From Dimargaris cristalligena (Eukaryota > Kickxellomycota > Dimargaritomycetes > Dimargaritales > Dimargaritaceae): a stretch of DNA of 64,000 bases. The notes under the pieces are model-generated. The model did no database searches. It had not been told where the DNA came from and saw only the letters and a list, made by a program, of their open reading frames with translations. The stretch spans positions 92,908-156,907 of the forward strand of contig JANBQC010000005.1 in assembly GCA_027576995.1 (NCBI GenBank). Reading direction: 5' to 3'. The translations under genes and the position numbers were made by a program. Every line of letters starts with the position of its first letter. The stretch's first letter is position 1. Below, in pieces: positions 22,585 to 34,100 of this stretch.

Positions 22585-25456
22585 TCTTGAATGGGCCCAA
22601 TTAAAGCGGTGCTGCCAAACGCACCCCGTACTATCTGATATACAGAGTTTAACATAAAGTTAGTGTACATTATTGCGGAATCAGGACGGACTTGGGCGGG
22701 GGGGAGGTTGCATGCGCCGGGCGAATATAATAATAGCGGACCTACCTAGAATTAGGCACTAAGGATGAGGTTAGCGACTGGCTAAAGGGGTATATAGTGT
22801 CTGGCCCAAGGCTGTCTTGGATTGGCCGCCGAAACACGAAGGGAAAGGCGGCCGAGGTTGATCCCGCCGGACCCACTGAAAGGGCAAATCGAGGCGTGGT
22901 TAACAAAGAAGTTACGGTTTTGGCAGGTTGGGTCGATTTTCTCGAGTATCCGCCAGGTGCAGTCCAGCGGTAGCCGGGGTAGTTTTGGGGTTAGTTGAGG
23001 GAGCGGCGAAGGCGCGTGGGAGACCAGGACGGCTATAAATGGCACTCGGATGATCACGCCTTTCCCAGATTCCGCTTCCGTGGTTTCCATCGAAACGGGT
23101 AACGATGGAGCCAACAGCATGTGTAGTGAAGGCCACCAGTTTTCTAGTATCCGTGCGATTACGGCCAAGTCCCGGGATTCTTGATCCAGGTAAATTAAAA
23201 GGGGGTTAAGGTGAACCCACCGGCACCTGTTTTCAGCTACCGACAGTGGCAATCGACACCTGTAGTACTTGGGGACCTACATGGCGACGCATGCCACGAA
23301 AGGGTGGCAATAGGCTTGATGACCCTTTCAAGATTGGTTAAAAGTAACCGAAACATTACTGTGGGTGGTTCGCAATGGGGGGGACATATTCGACGTCATG
23401 GTGCAGTAGAAATCCAAGCCTTGCTGCACTCGGTGGGACCCTTACCGGTCTTAGGAGGGAAGCACTGGAAGGGGCGGGACCCGACACCCGCGGTAAAACT
23501 ATAATCAGAACCCGTATGGACAATGTGCCAAGTGTATACGAAGTGCCGAAAACACGGCTATTGGCGATGTCTGGGGTTCGGGTAGCTGGGGGGGGTGGAA
23601 TGCTGGGTGTGCTGAATATCGGGAAAGGTTGCAGCTGGTGTCGGCTGTCTGGCCAATTTTACTGAACCCGTTGGATCGTGTCGCCGCCCGCACTAGGCCT
23701 GGACAACCGATGGGGGGATTTGGGCAGCAATCTTGGACATTATTTCCTTCAGGTTAGAATGATAAGCAGACCATACGGCAAGCCCACTTGGTGCATGCTG
23801 GTTAGGAGGGCCCTGTGTCACATTTGACCGGGGAATATTCCCAGACCGGAAACAGTTAAGCTTTTACCTGCACGGCCTGAGGTGAAACATATGGGGAAAG
23901 GGCAGCTCGACTGTATAAGATTTGGGATGAAATGAAAACGGGAAGATGGTTGCGGGGGGCCTTTTTATCCAGTACGACCCGCCTCCAGAGTAACCAGGCC
24001 TTTTGGAGACACGGTCGGGGACTTTACCTACCCTCATTTTAAGGGCGCAGTCCAAGGTTTCCCCACCACGAGAATAACGGGGTCCAAGAGCTCCTCAGTA
24101 ATGGAGGGAATGGTCTGGGGCTAACCCTCACTCAAAGGTCTGTTCCGATCGACCTTCTGATAAGTCAGCCTGAGGAGATTGGCCTAGGGTATTTGAAGGG
24201 AAATTACGGAGAACCCAGTGTCGATCAACGAACGGGTGGAACGGGCAACAAAAGGGGGCTGCTGGCTGAGCGGCAATCAACACCCCCCCCCATGTCACTG
24301 CTACTGGGGGGGATAGTCCCCAATTGCATGAGGCTCGCTAAGGCCACATCTAATACTGCTGTTCGGTTAGCCAACTGAATTGCCATGAGGCTGGTAGAGG
24401 AAGGGATTTTACTAACCCTCCCCCCGCCCTTGGCCGCCTAATTGAGCCAGTTGGTAAAGTAGGATTCAGGCCCATCTATTCATTGAATTCAAAGGTGGAA
24501 TTATTGGTCAATATCAGAAAAAACGATGTCACCGACAGACTGGTTTATATGGCATTAGGCGGGAAAGATTGTTATTATTGAATCAAACACTGGGTAGGAC
24601 AGGCCCAAAGGCGGTGCAGCGTTGGAGTCGGAGCACACCAGTGAGCACCCCGGGCAGCGTGCCACAAGCCGTTTCATTGGCGTGGCGATTGGCTAATCAT
24701 CGGCCAGCCCCCCGATTCCGGCCCATCACACCCCTCTTCTTTGGATGGACGAGGAGGGGAATAGCAGCCGGTTTAATCATTATAATACAGCAGCATCATC
24801 CCCTATAATCCCCATGGGCCACAGCTGGCAAAACCCCCGGCATGTTTCAGGGGTTTGCCGTCCCTGTTTTTCATGTTGGGACCTCCTCCTTTGTGAAAAG
24901 CGCCCTCTTTTCGGCGGTCGGGATACCCATTAATCTTTGGCCCTCACGCCGAAAGGTGCTGGCCGCTGCGTGCTCCGTAAATCACAATCCCATTGGCTAC
25001 TGGTCCAGGTGGCTCTCCCTACATTTGGCGGTTATAAGTCTAGGTGGCAAGGGCGGTTTTTTTCCTAGCCCATATCCCGTCTTCGGTTCGGAATGGTTTG
25101 GCCAGAGTGTACTATCGCCTAAATCAGTCACCCCGTTTGGTCTACCCCGAGTTCCTCGGCTGCAGACCTAACTCGACGAGGGTTCGGCAGATATTTTTAT
25201 ATAGATGCATATCACACCATAAATATATATCCATGTTTTTATATGTATATATATATACCCCATTCCCCCTCCCTCCCAGAGTGTTTGCCGACTCGTATCG
25301 ATTTTGCCGGTTTCGCCTGCCATTACCCCTGGCCACTGTGCCGCTCTATATAATATGCTTTGGCCCAACCCTTTAACTCTCTCATACCCCCCATTCACCA
25401 ATATCCTGCCCCTCTAATTTAATTACCAGGACTTTTCCCCCACGTCGTCCCGCGCC
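22585..25456. other. Long spacer with no gene seen
   Basis: This is 2.9 kb with many short frames but no recognisable domain, repeat or RNA gene. The frame at 22782-23252 (minus) contains an L-P-L-D-C-T-W-R-I-L-E-K-I stretch that looks weakly F-box-like, but it has no start codon and no supporting context. About 25200-25260 is AT-rich low-complexity DNA. A TATA-like CTATATAA at 25345-25352, about 105 nt before the next ATG, is a plausible promoter element for the ATPase. Confidence 0.55.
25345..25352 (+). promoter_or_regulatory. TATA-like box of the P-type ATPase gene
   Basis: CTATATAA lies about 105 nt before the ATG at 25457, in an otherwise C/T-rich leader. Confidence 0.45.
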
Positions 25457-28400
25457 ATGAAAATTATCCCCGCCACGCCCACTGAATACGAGTCGGAGAC
25501 TCAGTTCTCCGACCCTGGGGACAGCCCCCACTCGCCCGCTCCGGGAACCGCGGTTGCTGAAACCATACCCGTGGAGCTAGTGCGCACTCTCACCATCGAG
25601 TACCGCACCCTATCGGTCCAGCTCCAAGAGGGCATCAACTTGGACAATCCCCAGGCGCCCCTCATTAATTTCCACAAGATCGACCTCCCCGAATTGGCCA
25701 ATTTACTCTGCACCTCCGTGGACCGGGGGCTGGAGACCGAGGTAGCCCACAAGCGCCTGGACCGCGACGGCCAGAACCTCATTACCCCGCCCAAGTCCAA
25801 CTACGCCCTCAAATTGGCCGGCTACTGCGTCGGCGGCTTCGGTATTCTGCTCTGGGTGGGCTGTATTATCTGCATCATTGCCTGGCGTCCCCTAGGGGAC
25901 CCCCCGGACCCGACCAACCTCGGCTTGGGCGTGCTCCTTTTCATTGTCATGTTGCTCCAGACGGCCTTCAATGCCCACCAGGACTGGACCTCCGCCCGCG
26001 TAATGAAATCCATCAACAATATGCTCCCCGCCAACTGCGAGGTCCTGCGCGACGGTCTGCTCCAGACCATCCCAACCTGCGACTTGGTGGTGGGCGACCG
26101 TATCCAGATGAACTATGGCAACAAAGTCCCCGCGGATTTGCGGATCATGGAGTGTTTCGACCTCAAGTTTGACCGCTCGGTGCTCACTGGCGAAAACGAC
26201 CATATCCCGGCCGCCGTCGATGCCACCAATGATAATTACCTGGAGACCCGTAACATTGCCCTCATGGGCACGCTAATCACCAACGGCAACGGCGTCGGCC
26301 TGGTCGTCGCCACCGGTGATGGTACCATCATGGGCAAGATTAGCAAGCTCACCACCCAAGCCACCAAAGTCAAGTCGACCCTTCAGGTGGAGATTCAGCG
26401 CTTCGTGGCCCTCATTGCCGGCCTAGCCTTCACCACCGCTGCTGCCCTACTCATTGTATGGGGCACCTGGCTCCGCACCACCTACCCCACCTTCATTAGC
26501 ACGTCCGCCGCCCTCATTAATACCATCGCCGTGCTGGTGGCCTATGTCCCCGTGGGGCTGCCCATTGCCGTGACCTTGGCCCTCACCCTGGTGGCCCGTA
26601 AAATGGCCCAGCAGAAGGTACTGGTCAAGGACCTCATGACCGTGGAAACCCTGGGCTCCGTCAATGTCATCGCGTCCGACAAGACGGGCACTCTGACCCA
26701 GAATCGCATGTTTGTGAATGACGCGTGCGCCGGGTCCCGCGTCTGGTCCGCTGCCGACGACCGCCGCTGGTTCCCCGAGGCCACCCCCAGTTTCGCCCAG
26801 CTCGTGGCCGCCGCCCGGCTTTGCAACGGCGCCCTATTCGACCCCCAGACCCTCCATTTGCCCATCTCTGAGCGCACCATTGCCGGGGACCCCACCGACA
26901 GCGCCATGCTGCGGTTTAGTGCCAGCTTCACCCTCAGCGAGCCCCGCATCCATGAGGCGTTCCATCAACTGCGTAAGATCCCCTTTAATTCCAAAAACAA
27001 GTGGATGATGACCGTGGTCCAGCCCCAGAACAGCCAGTTGAAGTCCAGCCCCGTTCCTTCGGACCGCTCTCTTCCCCTGACCACAGTCCTCCCCGACGAG
27101 GACGGGAAATCCTCCCGCTCCATACCGTTTGATTCCCCGCTGGCCGAGTCCTTTGTTGAGGCTGACATATTTGGGACCAGCGGGCCGGTCCTGTTGATCA
27201 AAGGGGCCCCCGATATCCTGATTCCCAAGACCAAGTGGTACCTCAACGACAACGGATCCCTGCGGCCCTTTGACGACCAATTGCGGAGGTCCATTTGCCA
27301 ACAGCAGGAAACCTGGAGCTCGAGCGGCCAGCGGGTGCTTATGCTGTGTAAGCGTCAGCTCCGCTCGGTGGATGAGCTGCCCACCGACTCGGATGATTTG
27401 GATGCCCTGGCCGGCCTGGCCCACTCCCTGTGTGTCATTGGCCTGGTCGGGATCATGGACCCCCCACGCCCCGAGATTCGGTCCGTCGTGGAGACCTGCC
27501 ACCGCGCGGGGATGCGGGTTCTGATGGTTACCGGGGATTTTGCCCTGACGGCGGCGGCCATTGCCAAGCAGGTGGGTATCTTCACCAACTCCCGTATTGA
27601 CACGGTGGCGGATTTGCGGGCCCTGACCGTATCCACCCGCGACTCGACCGATGGGTCGGAAACCCGGGAAGAAAAGCCGGGCGACGAAGATGACGCTCCC
27701 CACCAGGACTGCCCCGAGTATCTGCCCTTGAATGTGGCTGTCCTGCACAAGCACGACCAGTCCAAGCCCGACCGCCACCGGGACGACTCCCCATCCCCGG
27801 CTTATAAGGGACCGGACAACCTGTGCCAATTCAGCGGGTCCCTTTTGCTTTCGGGATCAGAGCTATCCGGCCTGACCAACGACCAGTGGACCCAAGTGAC
27901 CCAGTACCGGGAAATCGTGTTTGCTCGCACGACCCCCGAGCAAAAACTCCAGATTGTGCAAAAGTTCCAGGCCAACGGCGCCATCGTGGCGGTTACGGGG
28001 GACGGGGTGAACGACGCGCCCGCCCTCAAGAACGCCAACATTGGGATTGCCATGGGAGGGGGCAGTGATGTGGCCATGGAGGCCGCCCATATGGTTTTGC
28101 TCGACAACAATTTCTCCTCCATTCTGGTGGCCATTGAAAACGGCCGACTGGTCTTTGATAACCTTAAAAAATGCATCCTCTATCTGCTGCCGGCCGGTAG
28201 TTTCGCTGAACTTATTCCGATCCTGGTCAATGTGTTCCTGGGGGTACCCCTGCCACTCAGTGCCTTTTTGATGATTTGCATTTGTGTGCTGACTGATCTA
28301 CCGCCGTCCATTTCCCTCATGTACGAAGGGCCCGAGCGCGACCTCCTGACCCGTGCACCCCGGGTGCCCAACCGCGACCGTCTGGTCAATGCTAAGCTTA

Positions 28401-28948
28401 TCCTGCACGCCTACGGCTTTGCTGGTATTCTGGAAACCTTCTTCGGGCACTGCATGTACTTCCTCTACATGTCCCACTACGGCGGTTTCGGTCTGTCCGA
28501 TCTCTTTCTAGCGTACGATCGGTGGACCGACGGTTACAAGGGATATACCCAGAAGGAGCTCGATGACTTTAATTTTACGGGCCAGTCGATTATGTTCGTG
28601 TCGCTGGTCATGTGCCAGTGCTTCGGGAACCTATTGTCCATCCGGACCCGTTATCTGTCGCTGTTCCAGCACCCCCCAATTAGCTGGCCCCCGTTTTCCG
28701 GCCACGATCTCGGCGCTCGGAGGCCGGGCCATAACCCGGTCATTTTTATCAGCTGGGCCATTAGCATTGGCCTCTGCTTGATTATCATTTACGTACCGTT
28801 TGTGAATAACGTGTTCAATACCCGGCCCATTCCCGTGGCCTTTTTCTTTATGCCCATTGCGTACGCCTTGGGCATGCTGACCCTCGACGAGTTGCGCAAA
28901 TGGATGGTGCGTCGCAAGGATCCCTTTTTTACCCGGATGGCCTGGTAG
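25457..28948 (+). CDS. P2C-like P-type cation ATPase (Na,K-ATPase alpha-related, possibly ACU-type)
   Basis: This pump would use ATP to move alkali cations across the plasma membrane. It is a single exon of 1163 aa. Residues 1-120 are cytosolic and include a cation-ATPase N-terminal domain (E-L-A-N-L-L-C-T-S-V-D-R-G-L). M1-M2 lie at about 118-175. The actuator loop reads L-T-G-E-N (about 242-246), where TGES is usual. The phosphorylation site is DKTGTLT with Asp408. The ATP-binding region is followed by M-V-T-G-D-F and the hinge TGDGVNDAPALKNANIGIAMG (about 847). M5-M10 complete the pump. The general sequence, including P-S-I-S-L-M-Y-E in M6, resembles the Na,K-ATPase alpha chain. However, M4 reads V-P-V-G-L-P instead of V-P-E-G-L, and M6 reads C-I-C-V-L-T-D instead of C-I-D-L-G-T-D. 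Two acidic ion ligands are therefore missing. Fungal ACU pumps (K+ or Na+ uptake) are P2C relatives and a reasonable assignment, made from memory of the family. No beta subunit gene is nearby. Confidence 0.93.
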   Translation: MKIIPATPTEYESETQFSDPGDSPHSPAPGTAVAETIPVELVRTLTIEYRTLSVQLQEGINLDNPQAPLINFHKIDLPELANLLCTSVDRGLETEVAHKRLDRDGQNLITPPKSNYALKLAGYCVGGFGILLWVGCIICIIAWRPLGDPPDPTNLGLGVLLFIVMLLQTAFNAHQDWTSARVMKSINNMLPANCEVLRDGLLQTIPTCDLVVGDRIQMNYGNKVPADLRIMECFDLKFDRSVLTGENDHIPAAVDATNDNYLETRNIALMGTLITNGNGVGLVVATGDGTIMGKISKLTTQATKVKSTLQVEIQRFVALIAGLAFTTAAALLIVWGTWLRTTYPTFISTSAALINTIAVLVAYVPVGLPIAVTLALTLVARKMAQQKVLVKDLMTVETLGSVNVIASDKTGTLTQNRMFVNDACAGSRVWSAADDRRWFPEATPSFAQLVAAARLCNGALFDPQTLHLPISERTIAGDPTDSAMLRFSASFTLSEPRIHEAFHQLRKIPFNSKNKWMMTVVQPQNSQLKSSPVPSDRSLPLTTVLPDEDGKSSRSIPFDSPLAESFVEADIFGTSGPVLLIKGAPDILIPKTKWYLNDNGSLRPFDDQLRRSICQQQETWSSSGQRVLMLCKRQLRSVDELPTDSDDLDALAGLAHSLCVIGLVGIMDPPRPEIRSVVETCHRAGMRVLMVTGDFALTAAAIAKQVGIFTNSRIDTVADLRALTVSTRDSTDGSETREEKPGDEDDAPHQDCPEYLPLNVAVLHKHDQSKPDRHRDDSPSPAYKGPDNLCQFSGSLLLSGSELSGLTNDQWTQVTQYREIVFARTTPEQKLQIVQKFQANGAIVAVTGDGVNDAPALKNANIGIAMGGGSDVAMEAAHMVLLDNNFSSILVAIENGRLVFDNLKKCILYLLPAGSFAELIPILVNVFLGVPLPLSAFLMICICVLTDLPPSISLMYEGPERDLLTRAPRVPNRDRLVNAKLILHAYGFAGILETFFGHCMYFLYMSHYGGFGLSDLFLAYDRWTDGYKGYTQKELDDFNFTGQSIMFVSLVMCQCFGNLLSIRTRYLSLFQHPPISWPPFSGHDLGARRPGHNPVIFISWAISIGLCLIIIYVPFVNNVFNTRPIPVAFFFMPIAYALGMLTLDELRKWMVRRKDPFFTRMAW

Positions 28949-28993
28949 CCACCCCACATGGGCCTTACGGGTCGCTATTTATATTGATTCGGA

Positions 28994-29063
28994 GAGGGGC
29001 TGGGTGACCCGTTTTTCGCGGGTTACGAAACTATACATTCTGCATGAAACACCCCAGCCCCTC
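28994..29063 (+). other. Two-part stem-loop after the ATPase gene
   Basis: An 11-bp perfect outer stem (28994-29004 pairing with 29053-29063; GAGGGGCTGGG with CCCAGCCCCTC) encloses an inner 7-bp hairpin (29005-29011 with 29019-29025, loop TTTTTCG, one G-U pair). It begins 46 nt after the stop codon and ends just before an AATAAA at 29084-29089, so it would fall in the 3' UTR. Confidence 0.6.
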
Positions 29064-29083
29064 CATCACAGTGTATCCCCTAA

Positions 29084-29089
29084 AATAAA
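29084..29089 (+). terminator. Candidate poly(A) signal of the ATPase gene
   Basis: AATAAA lies 136 nt after the ATPase stop codon and 20 nt after the stem-loop. Confidence 0.45.
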
Positions 29090-30488
29090 TGGGTAACCCC
29101 TGTTGCATTATTAAATAGGAGCTATGGTAGATATCACTTACCCCCGCCCCTGAATAATAAATTATTTGGTTTATTACACCCACTGATTGGCCATACTAGT
29201 GTGAGTGGATTGTGCAAGGGGGCATTCAGCCAATGGAATCAGGCTGCCTTTTTACAACCGAGATGGCCGGTGCCATTTTTGAAAGGTATATTATCCCAGG
29301 GTGTTCGTACTGTTCCTTTCCATGTAGGGTGAAATGCAAGGACTGTGTTTTTAAGAACCAATCCACGGTGTGCTAACAAGCATCCCGTGGTGACTGGTAG
29401 TTAGTTATTGGGGGTGATTCAGAGGGTTAATGTGTGTCGGACAGCTAGGCAAAACACGGACAACTCATGGATGGGGGGGGATCTAGAGGTTGGTTACTGG
29501 TAAGGGAAAGTGCTCTTGTGAAGCGATCCATCTATATGATCTGATAGCAGTGCTGATCTGGAATGCTTAAAAATATATTGGGCAGCGTGGGTAGAGAGTA
29601 TAAAACGACAGGATGGATGGTGGATCATATTATACATATATTTCTAATGCATTATCTGGATGGGTATTTCGCGGCGATTTGATTGGCATATCCCAGATTT
29701 GGGCGATGTTCAACCCAACAACCGCCTAGCAATGAACTAGGGGGCTTTGACCGGGTTTACTGGCTGAAAATGCACTATCCACTCAATTCGACAATGAACA
29801 TTTCATTTGAAATCCTTAAAACCACAGCAGCAATCAACCGCGTTACCAAGGGGTATTGTGGGTGGGGGAATACAGTGGATTGAGGCATTGGTGGGGGGCT
29901 AGTTGACCCCAAATGGATCTTTCGGATACGACCATGGTCAATTGATAAGTATAATGTCTGTCTGATCATATGCGCGGGGGTCCCTTTGCAATCCTGCTGC
30001 AGGGAGACCCGATTGGCATGTATTAGCGTCCACCGGTATGTTCGCAGGCAACACGCTGGGTTAGGTATCCATAGCCCCGCTATTGGGGCTATACCAAGTG
30101 TTTAGTGAGGGTTGGCGACCACTCTCAACTGGGCCTTGGCGTATGGTACCGCGTTTTTAACGTGGAAGCCGGGATGATCAACTAATGGGGGGTGATATTT
30201 AGCGGCCACTGTGGGATTATTAATGGTGATTGGAAATCCACTATTCCAGCTAAGCTATATATTATTTTTTCATATAATATTCAGCGGCAGCTCTTGGATC
30301 AACGGTCCTTGGCTACAGTTGGATCCTTTTCCAGGGAAATCCAACGCGCCATTGCAAAGGTCGGAGGGTGCATTCTTCTGGCAACTGGACTGATGTTTGG
30401 TGAAATCCACAATGAAGGGGAAGATGGTCCAAAGCGCCACAATGCGGTAAGCGGGAGACGGCTGGGGGGTAGTGGGGCACTATAAACT

Positions 30489-30498
30489 NNNNNNNNNN
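30489..30498. other. Assembly gap (10 N)
   Basis: Ten undetermined bases. The true gap size is unknown, so sequence may be missing here. Confidence 0.99.
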
Positions 30499-31149
30499 GC
30501 CACGCCGCTTCCAGGAAGGACTACAGGGTGTTTTTTCGTCTCACAGGGGCACCCCCCCTCTCCACCACTCGAGTGTTTGGGACAAGAGAGGGTAAAGTGA
30601 GTACGAAACGGATCCGAATGGCGCAATATAGCCAGTTCGGCATGGCAGCCCCTTGCATGCAGAATTATTGGGGTGATGTGTCACTTCAATGGGGAACAAT
30701 AGGCTTGCGAGACACCACCGCCAGATGAGGAGGAATCTTAGGGTTACCCGTAACGGGAACGCCGTTGATTCGTTAGTTGTGCAGTAATCATATGTATGGC
30801 CATGGCCCCAATCACCACCAATTTTGTGATGGGCTTTTTGCATCCCGCTCTTTTACTGCCGGCGCCTGCTTTTTTTCCTGAATTACTATGGGAACGCATA
30901 TCCTCACCACTTGTATCAAATCACTGCATATACGTAGGGTGGTTTTCGCCGTTCGGTGGCCTCCTCTTTCACCTATAACTAACTAATCCTTGCCTCTGGC
31001 TCTTGCCTGCCTATAGTTTGGCTCTTCTTTCTTTCTTCCCTTCTTTCTTTCCAGTTTGGCCTTGGTTTGTTCCATTCTTTCTATACATTTCCGGTATTTC
31101 TTCGCTATTCCACCTGGGCCGCCGCTCATTGTGAAAAGCCCCAGAGACC

Positions 31150-34100
31150 ATGTCCTCAAACTCCAACGTCAGTAGCCCTCTGTGCTCCCACGGCTGGCTG
31201 GTAAGTGAAGTCCGGACTAGCCCGGTTCACTAAATAAAAGGTGGGTGGTACACCCTCTAACCCTAAGTTGTCGTGACCTGCGTCTCCCCGGTGCGGCGCG
31301 TCAACCCAGGGTTTCAGCTGGCAGGACCACTGGCCCAAAAGCACCCCGGTGGGAAGTACCGCCCCCTCCATTTCCTCAACCCTAACCAACTTTTCCAACC
31401 GGTTCCGGTGGAACTGGGCCCCGTGTCGTGCTTCCAGGTTATTGTATCCGCCAGGTCTCAGCTAACCCTAACCTCCACCGACTTTTAATGCCCATGCCCT
31501 AATGTTTACCCATGTAGCCGATACAGGAGCCCGATGGAAATTTAAACCCGTGCTTTCGTGAAATGTAAGCCCTGCCGATATATGTTGTTAAGCTGCGGTT
31601 CACACTAGCGGTAATTTTACCCTCCCGCTTATAGGTGCCGCCACGTCACCTTCCCCTCCCACGCCCGTTTGGAGCAAATCACCGGGCAGTGGAATGGGTT
31701 TAATGCTTCGAGCACTCTCACCTGCCCAAGGGTACGCACTATAGAATGGCCCTCTACCCACCACCACCCCCGCCTGGGCGTATTCGGGCCGCGTTTCATC
31801 TATTGCGATTAAACCTGCAATTAACCTAGCCGGTTGAATATTACCAATGCATGCGATATTCCCCACCCCGGTCGGGTATATTTACAGAGGCATCGATACC
31901 CTAGTGCCACTCGTCGTTTTGACCGCGGCCACGGTTTGTGTGGGCTGGTCACGCCACCAGCGTCGGCGGAAAATGTCCGCCCAATACCTCCCGCTCACCT
32001 CGGAGCCCCTGCCCGACACCGCGGACCCCCCGTCCTCCGAGCTCGACGACGAGGTCTATCAATGGCTGGCCAAGTCACCCGATGCCGACGCCCCGGGCAT
32101 CGTGGACTCCATCCGGGACGTCTCCCCTCGGTTCCACTGGATCAAAAAAACCAAAGCCTTTCTTATGTTCAAACTCACTTTTCTATACGGGTCGCTGGCC
32201 TCGGAACTGTGGTCGGCCCCAGGTCCGGCGGATCCCTGGTCACTAGTCCGACCAGTCACTCATGCCCTGATTTGGGTAAGTACCGTATACACTATCAATT
32301 GATCCATGGGCTCCGGCTAGTCATACATCCCGGCTGGAGCATCATCTCGTAGTGTTTGGGCGCCTTTAATTCAAACCACCCTGCATCACCCGCGCCCACC
32401 TACCGGTGATTCCCTCGCTTATATTAACGCACCCTCTATTAAACGTATTGCTTCTCCCATTGATCCACTCCTTCGGGCCATGCAGGGTCTCATGCTGGTG
32501 ACCTACCTCCCGGTAAATATCATGTTCATTGACCGCAAAAACCGGGCCGAGAAATACTACTGGGTCTACCTGAGCATCAGTCTCATCACGGGCTTGGTGG
32601 CCCTCGTGGATACCTACGCTGAATTCGCCTTTGACCACACCTTTAGCTGGTCCTGGGATTACTTCTTCGCCCACCGCGAACGCTCCCTCTTCGTGGCTAG
32701 TCTGGTGTTCCTCACGGATCTGTGCGCCATGGGCATTCTCACCCGCCGGGGCCCCCGGTCCGTCACCGTCCAAGAAACCGACCAAACCTCGGTGCGCCAG
32801 TCCCCCGAATATTCCGCCAGCCTGTATTCCGACTTGTCGTTTTCCTGGCTCAACTCCATCATCCGGGCCGGCTATACCCGGGTACTGGTATTTGCCGACC
32901 TGTGGCGACTCCCCAACGACATGATCGCCTATACCGCCTGGACCTCCTACCGCCGCGATGCCCGGCCCGGCCGCTCCCTCTTCGCCAACCTACTGGTGAA
33001 CCTCCGCCGCATTGCCCTCAGCCAGCTGCTGCTCTCGGGCTTCCGACATGCGATCCGCTTCGGCGGAATCTTCTTCATGAACCGCATTCTGGAGTATATC
33101 CAATCCCCCGGCGAACGGCCCCGCGCCGTGGCCTATTTCTATTTATGCGCCATGTTCATCAGCCAGATGGTGGCCAGCGTGTGCTGCAACAAGGCCCTTT
33201 TCCTGGGCCGCCATATGGCCTTCCGCATCAACGGTATTTTGGCCGGTGAGGTGGCCCGCAAGGCACTCACCCGTAAACACTCCAACCTACTCCCCGCATC
33301 GGAAGCCCCAGACCTGGTGTCCACACTTACCCCCGAGGACCCCTCGGTTATCACCCCCGCTGAGGGCGAATCCCCGACCGTCGACTCGGAGGACACGGAG
33401 GTCAGCTCCAACGGTAAAATGCTGAATCTGATTTCCACCGATTTGCGCCGAATTGTCGAGGCCGCGTCGTACATTGTGGATGTGGTATGTACCCCGATTG
33501 AGCTGTGCGTGGGGGTCTATGTGTTATTTCAGCTGCTCGGCCTCAGTGCTGTGGTGGGTATCGCCGTTATGATTTTGAGTTACCCCGCGAACCAGGCCAT
33601 CTTTGGTCTCGCCATGCGCCTGGAAAATGATCTCAACACCGTCTCCGACCGGCGGGTGGCGGCCATTAACGAATTCCTCAACGGCGTTCGGGTCATTAAA
33701 CTGTTCGGCTGGGAGAACAATTTCCTGGCCAAAATCGGCGGGGTGCGGTCCGAGCAGCAGGCGGTCCTCAAGCGCTACATGTACGCCTGGACTGGCGTGG
33801 CCTTTGGTACGTTTGTCATCCCCATCCTTATGTTCGCCGGGACGTTTGGTGCCTACACCCTCGTGTTCCGCCATACCCTGACGGCAAGCATCGCCTTTAC
33901 GTCACTGGCCGTGTACCAGATTATCCAGGACGCCTTCTTCTCGTTCCTGGGCTACGCCCAGTATATCATCGCTTCCAAGGTCTCGTTTGATCGTATGAGT
34001 AATTTCCTGGAGCAGGAGGATGTGGTGCCCTTGGCCGAGTGGACCCGCCCCCCCACCTCTGCCACCGAATCCGACGAGGTCCCCTATACCCTCGGGTTCC

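Larger units (their letters stand above)
28949..31149. other. Spacer with an assembly gap; no gene seen
   Basis: This is 2.2 kb. It holds the stem-loop and poly(A) signal of the ATPase gene, a small 8-bp inverted repeat around 30072-30093 (ATAGCCCC...GGGGCTAT), and the N-run. The last 150 nt before 31150 are strongly C/T-rich leader. The short frames show no recognisable protein. Confidence 0.6.

Noticed and set aside
22782..23252. Minus-strand open frame with a faint F-box-like stretch
   Set aside because: It has no ATG at its start, no second conserved block and no family resemblance beyond one short run.
32276..32320. A 45-nt intron in the ABC gene ending at the TAG of 32318-32320
   Set aside because: It keeps frame but inserts about 55 residues unlike any ABCC membrane helix. 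The 210-nt intron ending ATGCAG at 32485 gives a continuous hydrophobic segment.
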